A stretch of DNA of 64,000 nucleotides, from the NCBI GenBank assembly GCA_949710005.1, contig OX453287.1:9745016-9809015 (forward strand), given 5' to 3'. This DNA comes from Ricordea florida. Lineage: Eukaryota > Cnidaria > Anthozoa > Corallimorpharia > Ricordeidae. How positions within the stretch are numbered: the stretch's first letter is position 1; every line of letters starts with the position of its first letter. Below are positions 29,901 through 37,498 of this stretch, one piece after another. A model generated the notes under the pieces. It ran no database searches and was not told the DNA's origin. It saw only the letters and a program-made list of their open reading frames with translations. The translations under genes were made by a program, and so were the position numbers.

Positions 29901-31477
29901 CATTCTTCGCATTCGTGTTTTGCGCAATCTTTTTTCTCGCATTTCTGTTTTTTCTTACACTCTTTTTTCACACAGCCGCAATTCTTACATTTTTCTTCTT
30001 TCTTGCAATAACATTTATCGCTTAATCTTGCAGTATATATTTCATCAGCTTCTTCATCATATTTCAATACATTAACTGGATATGGGTTTTGTTTTTCAAA
30101 CTTGCCAAAATCTTTTAATTTCATTGCGCCTTCTATACCAGAAAAGTTTAATTTTTTACAATTTTCCAACAATTCATTATTCACCCTCTCTCTATGATGT
30201 TTTCTTGGAAACACCGCCTCTGTTAATGAAAGTTGGCCGCAATCTTCGCACTTATTTTGTATATTAATAGTAGCTTTTTTTGCTGCTAATCTTTCTGGCG
30301 TTGGTATATATGAACTCCCAGAAGTAACTGTGTAAGGCGCTATCCCAAGATCAAATCGTACTACTGAATCAAATTCAAAAACGCCAGAATCTGTATTTTC
30401 ATGAAATCTTTCAACCTCACCAAGTATATTTTTAATTATGTCGTCATATTCTTTTGTCAAATCGCTTGCCTCTGTAATTATTTTTGGTTTAGCATGAAAG
30501 TATTTTTCAACCTGTTCTGCAATTTGGTTATTTGCAGATTTTACAAACTTGGATGATAGTATAACCTTAACCTTTTTTGGTTTCTTATCCTTATTAATAA
30601 TACCTATAACCTTTGGTTTTATTTTTTTCATAAATTCCACAATAGTATATCCTTTTTTCCCATCTATAGTATGCTGCTTCAAATAGCCATTTTTGAATTT
30701 TCTCACATTTTCTTTGATAATTAATTCTTCTTCTTTCAGCCTTTTTGTTTTTGGCCTTGCTCCCTCCTTCACGTAATCTCTTTTTGATTTTGTTTGTTTT
30801 GGTTGATTTTTAGGTTGGTTTATTCCATTCGCTTTTTTATATCTATCTATAAAATTTTTAGCTAGTTCCTCTGTTTTATTTTTTACTTTTTCTGGAATAT
30901 ATGGTTTTACAAAATCCCAAAACTTGTTTAATACATTTCCTAAAAAGGGAGTTTGTTTGGTATTTTTAACCGATTCATTTTTTATTACTTGTTTTTTAGG
31001 TTTTGTTGAAATGGGAGGCGGCGGACGTGTTGGTTTGGGTGGAGAAGGTCTTTTTGGTTTTGTTTTTGGTTTATTTGATGGGGGTGTGCCTGGCGGTGTT
31101 CCTGGCCTATATCTATCTGGTGAACCTGGTGGCGTTTCTGGTCTATATCTATCTGGCGAACCTGGCGGTGTGCCTGGAATTTGAGTTGGTTGAGGAATAT
31201 TTAAGGGTGGTAAATTTGGTCTGTTTCTTGGCCTTATTTGGGGTATTGGAAGAGGCAGTTGTGGCTGGTTTGCTCTTCTCCTCGGCATATTATTTATCTC
31301 TCTAAAAATTTCTCTTCTATTATCAAAGATTTGTTGTGCATTATTAATTACTTCGGGGACATTATTCAATGCTTGTATTTTTGCATCTCTAGTAGTCATT
31401 CTTGATCTACCTCGAATTCTATACCACGAAAGTAATGAACTTAATTGTTTTATACTCAAATCTCTTAACTGATCCAT
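26909..31477 (-). CDS. Protein-primed family B DNA polymerase, 1522 aa
   Basis: This is the replication polymerase of the element. The ATG at 31477 is chosen; an upstream non-ATG extension exists. In order: a SAP-like N-terminus (1-45), a Pro-rich low-complexity region (about 60-160), a basic linker, and a dense Cys cluster (about 485-545). Then come the Exo I motif VVYVDFEG (about 640), an endonuclease VII-like HNH block (HCHICERKF, DHCHLTGKYRGAAHNICNL, about 750-790) and the Exo II motif HNLSGYDSHLF (about 802). The polymerase motifs follow: A YLDANNLYGA (about 1116), B NNSVFGKTMEN (about 1255) and C TDTDSL (about 1351). The catalytic aspartates are present and the frame is unbroken. The start lies in the TIR. 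Confidence 0.95.
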   Translation of the reverse strand: MDQLRDLSIKQLSSLLSWYRIRGRSRMTTRDAKIQALNNVPEVINNAQQIFDNRREIFREINNMPRRRANQPQLPLPIPQIRPRNRPNLPPLNIPQPTQIPGTPPGSPDRYRPETPPGSPDRYRPGTPPGTPPSNKPKTKPKRPSPPKPTRPPPPISTKPKKQVIKNESVKNTKQTPFLGNVLNKFWDFVKPYIPEKVKNKTEELAKNFIDRYKKANGINQPKNQPKQTKSKRDYVKEGARPKTKRLKEEELIIKENVRKFKNGYLKQHTIDGKKGYTIVEFMKKIKPKVIGIINKDKKPKKVKVILSSKFVKSANNQIAEQVEKYFHAKPKIITEASDLTKEYDDIIKNILGEVERFHENTDSGVFEFDSVVRFDLGIAPYTVTSGSSYIPTPERLAAKKATINIQNKCEDCGQLSLTEAVFPRKHHRERVNNELLENCKKLNFSGIEGAMKLKDFGKFEKQNPYPVNVLKYDEEADEIYTARLSDKCYCKKEEKCKNCGCVKKECKKKQKCEKKDCAKHECEECGCKKCDCNNYECKLCDCKFITLLLINNGEKSHYILVNNVSRLLSSEIDKNKNKKHFCLRCFNSFYDERILQEHKEYCDSHGEVKIKMPKNEDGSPKFIHFKNFKNKMRSPFVVYVDFEGRLIPIHTCSPNEIKSFSKNYQMHKASGFCYYIKCFDESILPNDFKICVNYTAKSDDEDVAQIFTEYLERDVRKIFELIEKEETFKVYDKKNMSEMDKKDYENATHCHICERKFSETEEEDFKKVIDHCHLTGKYRGAAHNICNLKYVIPKFIPVVIHNLSGYDSHLFIKNLGKKKGEMSCLANTDEKYISFSKKILINYDCEHDCDCDEDEDDKEKTITRTIRFIDSYKFMQCSLSGLVDNLTKCGKCESCKPGKCLKRYIKDGKIITFNGVGNCDQCKNCKLLGSMCFSPIDKNMTETKKHFAGEKLKLLLRKGVFPYDYFDRIDKLNETEIPPKEAFKSILNNQDISDEDYEHAKNVWKTFDVKTMRDYHDLYLKTDVLQLADAFENFRDVCINNYSLDPAHYFTLPGLSWDAMLKLTKVSLELFTDVNMLLFIEKGIRGGTSQVSKRYAKANNPYMTDFEINKLISYIIYLDANNLYGAAMSKKLPKRGFKWIPNEELENWRNIPCILEVDLEYPKNLHDSHKDLPLAPEKLTVNKVKKLIPNLFDKKRYVIHHETLKFYEKQGLKITKIHKGIKFQESKWLQTYIDRNTELRKHAKNDFEKDFFKLMNNSVFGKTMENMRKRIDVRLVNNIESAKKLIRKPNFNHFTIFSEDLAAINMKKTEIRFNKPVYVGFSILDLSKQIMYDFHYNYIKEKYGEKAELLMTDTDSLVYNIETEDFYEDISLDVREKFDTSNYPKNHKSGIWDDENKKVIGKFKDEFGGSIPTEFVGLGAKQYALLMDNGKEIKKNKGTKKLVVKRTISFNDFKNCLSTKEPQMRLQNLIGSKLHDIYTKTVNKKALSAYDDKRIIQKDGIHTLPYGHYLAKTELGGNAVS

Positions 31478-32323
31478 AATTTCTTTTTTAGAAAATATCA
31501 AACCTTTAAACCTTTTTTCAAATTTTTAATCTTCCTGTCCTAGAAATATTTCTCAATAAATCTCCGACAAAATCTTTGGTTAGCTTATAAGCTCTTGCTA
31601 AAATTCCTGTACGGATCCAGACCATCACAAATTTCATATATTTTTTTTGTACTGGCTTTGCACACTAGTCAATAACGGCTTTTTCAGCTTGGTATCGGCT
31701 TGTCGGAGGCTTTGCGGAGACTTTGCCTCAAAGATAGAATCGCCCTCCGCTCGCGCAGCTCGCTCCGCCTGTCGGCCCCTCTTGACTATGAGGGCTTGGC
31801 CGAGACTTTGCAGAGACTTGGTATCAGCATTTGCTTTTTGTTAAATCTTTGATTAAAATTTGCCGAGATCTAGCTGAGGCTTTGCGGAGACTTTGCCTCA
31901 AAGATAGAATCGCCCTCCGCTCGCGCAGCTCGCTCCGCCTGTCGGCCCCTCTTGACTATGGGGGCTTGGCCGAGACTTTGCAGAGACTTGGTATCAGCAT
32001 TTGCTTTTTGTTAAATCTTTGATTAAAATTTGCCGAGATCTAGCTGAGGCTTTGCGGAGACTTTGCCTCAAAGATAGAATCGCCCTCCGCTCGCGCAGCT
32101 CGCTCCGCCTGTCGGCCCCTCTTGACTATGGGGGCTTGGCCGAGACTTTGCAGAGACTTGGCTTAGGCTTGGTGGTGGCTTCAGCCTCTTGGACAAATTT
32201 AGCTTATAAGCTAAAAAATCCCTGTCAAAATTCCTCTGCTCAAAATTTATTGAATTTAGCTTATAAGCTAAAAAATCCCTGTCAAAATTCCTGTGTCCCA
32301 AAAACGTACTTTTCTCCCTCTCT
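31457..32323 (-). repeat. Right terminal inverted repeat of Polinton 1
   Basis: Inverted match of the left TIR, ending in the complement of AGAGAGGGAG at 32323. It carries three copies of the GC-rich module (near 31690, 31860 and 32030) against two on the left, so it is about 170 bp longer. Matching parts are nearly identical. Confidence 0.9.
31505..31510 (-). promoter_or_regulatory. TTTAAA box of PolB
   Basis: TTTAAAGG on the minus strand, 27 nt before the ATG at 31477; the TIR twin of the box at 16448-16453. Confidence 0.6.
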
Positions 32324-32328
32324 GCTTG
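32324..32328 (+). other. Right target-site duplication of Polinton 1
   Basis: GCTTG directly abuts the right terminus and repeats 15800-15804. Collapsing the duplication restores one open DIRS frame across the site. Confidence 0.85.
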
Positions 32329-33800
32329 TGATTATAATGGTTTGCAAAACAATCGATATAGTGTGGCCCCCAGAGAGGTTCTATACGCTCAAGAAACGCG
32401 CAATTTGCCAACCATCTATGTCAATTAGCCTACTGAGAAAATCTGCTCTTTCCACTTGCGTTCGTGGTACCCAATGTATGTCAAGAAGGATTTTTCGTTC
32501 AATGCAGTTCTAAAATTCATATTGTTATCGCATGTGATTCTCGTTTCATGCTCCCTACTTCCACTATTTTAGCCGCTGCCTGATTGTCGGTAAACCACTT
32601 CACATGAGAATTACCTAATGCCACATCACTTGATTTCAATGCAAACTCACTTGCATACACTTCCCTCCATGTTAAGCTTTTGCGACTCTCCTCTGTCCAC
32701 AAATTGTGACAGATATACTCTTGGTTCAAGATCGTGTGACCGCTTCCGCCACTGCTGTTTGCTTCTGAGAACACAAAGCAATTGGGCGTACTGTGGCAAA
32801 AACAATATCTTATATTTGATCTCTATATTCTCTTTCCCGAACTGAATTCCTTGTTTGCATATTCATCGAGCTAAAAGACCGACTCCCCACCTTGGGACGC
32901 GGCAATCAACCTAGAGCAGTCTCGTCATTTTTCTGCTGATATTTCCCACCACTGCCCCCGTGGCTATGATTTTACCCGTGAGAGACTCCACATGTCTTGC
33001 CGATATGAGATAATGTCTGCTTGAGTATTTTCTCTACCCTGTTTTGCGTAACACTAATTGCCCCTCTATGGTGTTCCAACATAAACTCAACCATGTAATA
33101 ATTTCTTGTGGTTCCCATACGCTTTTTTCCTCGTTGGTCACGAACCCTGCTACATCAAGATAATGTCTCACATGCATTGCGAGGTTTTTACTTTTTGCGT
33201 AAACTCCCTCTAATATGAATCCGTCATCGAAGTAGATGGCTACCTTAATTCCCTGTAATCTCCAGTACTTTCGAGAGACCGTACTCACTTGGTGAACATG
33301 TATGGCGCTGTCGACAACCCCAAAAGGTAATACTGTAAACACAAACTATCGAACTTTTTCTGACCTCTAGAACTTCCATACCAGCCCTGGGTAAGTTTGG
33401 TAATCCCTTTCTATTTCTATGTGATGGTACCCACTTTTAAGATCGAACGAGAACATATATGAATCTCCTCCAAAATAACGTAGCCCAACTTTCCAATCTT
33501 CGTACTAAAAACGATGCTTTCCAAATATTTGTTGACACGTCTCAGATCTAAAATAAGCTTTTTCTTTCCGTTATGTTGGACTGAAACTAAAAGGGGCTTT
33601 ACCACTGTTGGTGGCGACTCCACCTCCCAAAATACGATCAGTTTTTATAAGCTCAAGTAGCGCTTCTTCCACAAAATCCTTGTGTTCTACAGCTGCCCTG
33701 TTGTTTGGTAGTATTTTAGAATGCGGCAGACGTACAAAGGGGAGTTTATACCCCTTGCGAATAACGTCGAATGAATTTAGAAGCATCTATGCTTTCAAAA
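32329..33800 (-). pseudogene. DIRS-like reverse transcriptase and RNase H, decayed
   Basis: On the minus strand, from 33.8 kb downward, the reading shows KPLLVSVQHNGKKKLILDLR (RT palm start), TVLPFGVVDSA and IKVAIYFDDGF at about 33240-33215 with the catalytic FDD. Then come TWREVYASEF, KWFTDNQAAAKIVEVGS and IHWVPRTQVERADFLSRL, typical of DIRS RNase H. At least three frame changes break it. The coding then runs into DCFANHYN just before the Polinton insertion and resumes at 15799 on the far side. Together with the zinc knuckle at 34.0 kb and the recombinase at 14-15 kb this forms one DIRS-like element. Confidence 0.85.
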
Positions 33801-33899
33801 AATTGAATATTCTTCCTAGCCTACCCTTTACTTAATTAGTATTATAACAGTCAGAGAACTCGTAATGTTCATTTACCTCGAGAAGGTCGCTTACAAAAA

Positions 33900-34090
33900 C
33901 ATCCATATTGTTATTTAAGTGTTCTGCTGTTCGTTGGCTGTCCTCCTCCTTCTCTTATTCCTCTGACATAGAACTCTTCTCCTGGATAATTTCCACAACT
34001 TCTGCATTCTCTGGCCCAGTGGCCCAGCTTGTAGCATTTATGGCAGCGTTGACCATACTCTGCACGGCCTTTGACGAGTAAATGCTCAAC
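33900..34090 (-). pseudogene. DIRS-like gag remnant with CCHC zinc knuckle
   Basis: The minus strand reads QRCHKCYKLGHWARECRS at about 34050-34000, a perfect C-x2-C-x4-H-x4-C retroviral-type zinc knuckle. It lies upstream of the DIRS-like RT in the same orientation, where the gag product is encoded. A stop follows within about 40 codons. The rest of gag is not recognisable. Confidence 0.7.
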
Positions 34091-34660
34091 AGTTTAATAC
34101 CAACACACTCACTGAATTACTGATTGTTAGCCTGGGATGGGGTGGGCGGGCGGGCATTTCAACTAGCGTCGTAGGATTAAACTCGTGAGCTACTTGCGAG
34201 AGAGAGAGAACTTGAATATTACTCACCTACTCTTAAGTAGACTAGCTGAACAATGGTCAATCCCTTTGGGAACACCTTGTGTTCCCTGTCTACATATAAA
34301 CATTGTTGAGAACAATAGACACTGAATACCTTCCATGCCAATTGAAAATACATTTATCTGTTAAGACTGAACTGTGCACTAAAATTGTTAACAAAGCAAG
34401 GTTATCAAGATTCGTGTTTTGCCACATGCGGTTATCCGTTGTTTGGTTTTAGTTTTTCCCTTGAATAAGAGTAGTAAGGGGTGTCACTCTGCGACCTGAG
34501 GAGGCTTCTGATTGGCTGTTGAAATGTTTGGTGGGGGTGAACTGAGTTGGAGCGTTTTCTGACCGGGGGTGGACTGGGTTCTGACTGGGGTGGACTGGGT
34601 TCTGACTGGGGGGGTGGACTGGGTTTGGGCTTAGTAACCCCCCACCAATGAATTCATGAC
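34091..34660. other. No gene seen; boundary between DIRS-like element and second Polinton
   Basis: No coding sequence is apparent. Near 34555-34630 a segment of about 24 bp with GGACTGGGTTCTGACTGGG is repeated three times. The left end of the second Polinton should lie in this stretch, but I found no matching inverted repeat elsewhere in the window. Confidence 0.4.
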
Positions 34661-34666
34661 TTTGAT

Positions 34667-34674
34667 TATAAAAG
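34667..34674 (+). promoter_or_regulatory. TATA box of the 166-residue gene
   Basis: TATAAAAGGGG begins 81 nt before the ATG at 34748, a canonical eukaryotic TATA box. Confidence 0.65.
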
Positions 34675-34747
34675 GGGAAAGGATTTCACGAGTATATCAT
34701 TCCCTAAAGGTATCACGGCTGAAAGAGTAGTTGACGAAAACAAAACG

Positions 34748-35248
34748 ATGGAAGACATTATAGATAGGATTGAAAAGAATATCACCATTACCCAAGATGA
34801 ATATGACAGGTATATGGATACCTTGGATGACGATGATATGACAAAGTATTTGTCATCGCCAGAAGGAGCGATTATTGACATGGACGAGAAAGCACAATTG
34901 GAAAATGCTTTGGAGACATTGAATTTGTTCGAGTGGCAGGGAAGAGAATACAAGAAAGTGGTGATGCAGATGGATATTCATATCTCTCAGCTGGAATGGA
35001 CAACATGGCAAGACTTGGAAAAAGACATTACATGCAATGTGTTCTTTTGGGCAGATTTTGGCAGGGGTGAGTGTTTTTACCAAGCAGAATGGAAAGGTGA
35101 AACCCTACCCAAAGAGAAAGCTCACAAGATCAATGTGTTTGAGGATCCACAAAATGCTGAGAAGATCGCTTGTGGATTCATTCGTTCCACTGTCAGTGGC
35201 AAAGACTTACCTCTCATCCTCACGGAAATCAGATGGTGCAACAACTAA
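34748..35248 (+). CDS. Unknown protein, 166 aa, paralogue of the next gene
   Basis: An ATG-started intact frame behind a TATA box. The N-terminal 60 residues are acidic. The C-terminal part (CNVFFWADFGRGECFYQAEW, then KIACGFIRSTVSGKDLPLIL) aligns by eye with the next gene over about 70 residues, so the pair arose by tandem duplication. No signal peptide, membrane segment or known motif is seen. It lies at the left edge of the second Polinton and is divergently oriented from that element's main block. Function unknown. Confidence 0.65.
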   Translation: MEDIIDRIEKNITITQDEYDRYMDTLDDDDMTKYLSSPEGAIIDMDEKAQLENALETLNLFEWQGREYKKVVMQMDIHISQLEWTTWQDLEKDITCNVFFWADFGRGECFYQAEWKGETLPKEKAHKINVFEDPQNAEKIACGFIRSTVSGKDLPLILTEIRWCNN

Positions 35249-35259
35249 AACAACAAACG

Positions 35260-35589
35260 ATGGATGAGCTGTTTGGAAAAGATATCGAGAAAGATTATAT
35301 CAAAGTGAAGGAGCAGAGGGACATATATTTTCAAGAGGTACAATGGGTGCCATTTGATATATCATATAAGATAGAATGTTACGTGTGGTTTGTTGCTGAT
35401 TGGGTCCTTGGATGCAAACGATACAAAGGAAGATGGAACAGTGAACTCTTACCGCAAAAACCTTCTTACAAAGTGGATATGTTTCTGGATAAAGAAGATG
35501 TGTATGTCCTGTGTGGAGTCATTCGCTCGGAAAGCAGCGGCGGCCAAGACTTTCCTTTTGTTATAACTAAGATTAAAGAAAATGAATAA
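35260..35589 (+). CDS. Unknown protein, 109 aa, paralogue of the previous gene
   Basis: The ATG at 35260 lies 11 nt after the stop of the preceding gene; a longer frame from 35170 would overlap it and has no similarity in the extra part. CYVWFVADWVLGCKRYKGRW and VLCGVIRSESSGGQDFPFVI match the C-terminal half of its neighbour. The stop codon is embedded in an AATAAA at 35585-35590, the probable poly(A) signal for both genes. The short spacing suggests one transcript or re-initiation. Function unknown. Confidence 0.6.
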   Translation: MDELFGKDIEKDYIKVKEQRDIYFQEVQWVPFDISYKIECYVWFVADWVLGCKRYKGRWNSELLPQKPSYKVDMFLDKEDVYVLCGVIRSESSGGQDFPFVITKIKENE

Positions 35590-35590
35590 A
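35585..35590 (+). terminator. Polyadenylation signal
   Basis: AATAAA overlaps the stop codon of the 109-residue gene. Confidence 0.55.
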
Positions 35591-35629
35591 AGACACAACC
35601 ATTTTTTTTGTACAATGAAGAGTCAAACT

Positions 35630-35635
35630 TTTATT
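35630..35635 (-). terminator. Polyadenylation signal of the minus-strand block
   Basis: AATAAA on the minus strand, downstream of the GRF-like gene and converging with the plus-strand signal 40 bp away. Confidence 0.5.
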
Positions 35636-35679
35636 GCGTCACTATCAATGAAACTATTTACAACATGTTTTTTTCTTTC

Positions 35680-35826
35680 CTACTGCTTCTCCTCTTCCTG
35701 CTCTTTTAGTTTTTGTAACATGGCCTGATAAAGTTCGGCATCATCAACGCTGTCAATCTCTTTCGCCTCAATCTCCTCTCTTGTGAGCGTGATGAGCCAT
35801 GATGAGCCGTGATGAGCCACCGCCAT
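35680..35826 (-). CDS. Small acidic frame or displaced C-terminal tail, 48 aa
   Basis: An ATG frame of 48 codons reads SSWLITLTREEIEAKEIDS and ends in a Glu/Gln-rich helix (QKLKEQEEEKQ). It follows the stop of the GRF-like gene in a different frame, so it could be its original C-terminus after a frameshift, or a separate small gene. The second copy of the duplication includes only its first part, interrupted at the duplication junction. Confidence 0.35.
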   Translation of the reverse strand: MAVAHHGSSWLITLTREEIEAKEIDSVDDAELYQAMLQKLKEQEEEKQ

Positions 35827-35851
35827 GTTGTGAGTTGAGTGGTTAGGTAGA

Positions 35852-36728
35852 TTAAAGTGTCGCTCTACAGGTTTCGATGCATCTTTGTTCTTCAATGATC
35901 ACTGGTGGTGGTGGTGGTGCTTCCTTTTTTTGTTTGGGTTTTTTAAGAACGTGGGGTCCTACCACAATCACATCTGTTTGGCGGGTCAGGAATTCAGGTG
36001 TGATGAACCTTTCGGAAATCATCCAATCGTGATAGAAGTAGCGGGTCTCGTCATTCACCACGTGCTTGACCAACTCGTTTCTGAAATAGCGAGCCACCTT
36101 GCCGGGTTTGCCGCGCTGGGGTTTTCTTTTTTCACCTTCTTTGGGTAGCATGAGATTCCCATCGAATCTTCTGGCTTCACCATCTACTTCCAAAACAAGA
36201 ATCTTGGTGGGAGGAAAAGCGGTGTCCCGTGGTTTTCTTTTTTTTTTCTGGTGCTGGTGATGGCGGTGGCGGTGGTGGTAATGAGGCTGTCATGTCAATG
36301 CTTCTACCACCGTTGTAGTCAATGGTTTTGGAGTTGGGATCTTCATCTGCCCACTGGAAGTAATTGCACGGAGCATCCAGCATCTTGTTGAAGGCACATT
36401 TGAAACAAGGTCTGTTTGGGTTTTCCTCGGTGTTGGCCAAATTCATGATGGCCACATCTCCATGTCTACGAAGCGGTGGAAGATGCTTGTAGAGTGGTTT
36501 CACTTTGTACAGCAACACGGCAGAGTAATCATCCAACTTGTCTGTCTTGGTGAAGAAAGCACAGCCACCATCTTTGTAGCATTTTGTGTAGCAGGTGTAG
36601 GGAAATGTTTTCGCATGGAAGGTGGTCAATGTGTTTTTACAGAAGCCACAAAGCTGTTGTGGTTGTTCTGGTTTCACAGGACCGTATGAAAACATGTTTC
36701 CTTGAGGAGGTTCTACAAAGATGCACAT
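35852..36728 (-). pseudogene. GRF-type zinc protein, copy 1, frameshifted
   Basis: Copy of the 291-codon gene at 37499-38374. An additional T in the T-run near 36240 (ten against nine in copy 2) shifts the frame after the Pro-rich linker, so the frame from the ATG at 36728 ends early at 36177 and the C-terminal part is open in another frame. A substitution also gives NRPCFKC where copy 2 has NRPFFKC; the copy 2 form fits the GRF zinc-finger consensus better. The intact twin nearby may supply the function. Confidence 0.85.
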
Positions 36729-36776
36729 CTAACAACTTTCGATGATAAATGATGCAATGAAGTCACATCGTGGCTA

Positions 36777-36784
36777 CTTTTATA
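36777..36784 (-). promoter_or_regulatory. TATA box of GRF-like copy 1
   Basis: TATAAAAG on the minus strand about 50 nt before the ATG at 36728. Confidence 0.6.
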
Positions 36785-36836
36785 CACATTTTGACATAAG
36801 AAAACCAGTTTTTCCTGTTACACCAGTTTTTCCTGT

Positions 36837-37364
36837 TTAGTAGTTCAACCAATGACGTCTCATCACATTGACTATACCGGTTCCAGCCTGTTCCTTTTTC
36901 TTCTTCTTTGTCTTGGCTCTGGTCATAGCAGGACTGAAGATCCGTTTGGAGGCGGGTTGTTTTCTTGACAGACCTTTTCTGGGTGTCACAGTAGCGGGTG
37001 GAGTTAAGAAGGCGGGTGATGTGGTAGCTGTAACGGGTGTAAACAAGGATTGCAAACTTTCGATGATTTCACCTTGTGGATCAGCTGGTTGTGGTGGTTG
37101 TACAAGAGCGGTTGTACCCAGAGGTGTGGCAAAAGGAAGTCTTCTTGGTCTTCTGGCAGGTTTTTCTTTGATAATACGTACAGCCGGTACTTGCGATTGA
37201 TATTGTGCCAATACACCTCTGTAACGATTCATCACTTGATCGTAAAGCATCATTTTCCAATCCAGTGGAATGGTGGTATCATCAAGGATGGCTTTCATTT
37301 CAAGATCCATGTTGGTCAGAGAACGAATGTAGGGTGATGTGTTGACTTTTTTTTCTTGGGCCAT
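36837..37364 (-). CDS. Lys-rich Polinton protein, copy 1, start lost
   Basis: This is the duplicate of the gene at 38483-39061. The duplication junction at 37393-37397 replaced its original first codons. The frame remains open upstream but has no ATG; the first one is at 37364 (MAQEKKVNTSPY), removing 16 or so residues. The product keeps LTNMDLEMKAILDDTTIPLD and the basic C-terminal tail. The missing start may reduce or abolish expression. See copy 2 for the domain description. Confidence 0.6.
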   Translation of the reverse strand: MAQEKKVNTSPYIRSLTNMDLEMKAILDDTTIPLDWKMMLYDQVMNRYRGVLAQYQSQVPAVRIIKEKPARRPRRLPFATPLGTTALVQPPQPADPQGEIIESLQSLFTPVTATTSPAFLTPPATVTPRKGLSRKQPASKRIFSPAMTRAKTKKKKKEQAGTGIVNVMRRHWLNY

Positions 37365-37498
37365 CGTGACAAGAAGATTTTCTGGTACCAGGGAAACTGT
37401 CAATCTCTTTCGCCTCAATCTCCTCTCTTGTGAGCGTGATGAGCCATGATGAGCCGTGATGAGCCACCGCCATGTTGTGAGTTGAGTGGTTAGGTAGA

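Larger units (their letters stand above)
15805..32323. mobile_element. Polinton/adintovirus-type element 1, 16,519 bp, structurally complete
   Basis: The element is bounded by long terminal inverted repeats that begin AGAGAGGGAGAAAAGTACG and is flanked by GCTTG on both sides. It encodes a DD35E integrase, protein-primed family B DNA polymerase, A32/FtsK-type packaging ATPase and major capsid protein, plus about ten other genes. All frames are open and the two TIRs are nearly identical, while the DIRS-like element it sits in is decayed, so the insertion is comparatively young. Its base composition is clearly AT-richer than its flanks. With capsid and packaging genes it is best viewed as an endogenous adintovirus-like virus or Polinton. 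No adenain-type protease was recognised. Confidence 0.95.
35750..37393. repeat. Tandem segmental duplication, copy 1 (about 1.64 kb)
   Basis: This block is repeated with very few differences at 37397-39039, with only AAA between the copies. It covers the GRF-like gene and most of the Lys-rich gene. Differences include one T in a T-run near 36240 and single substitutions. Confidence 0.95.

Noticed and set aside
30082-31305. Plus-strand frames opposite PolB
   Set aside because: They lie antisense to the Pro-rich and Cys-rich parts of PolB and are explained by its biased codon content.
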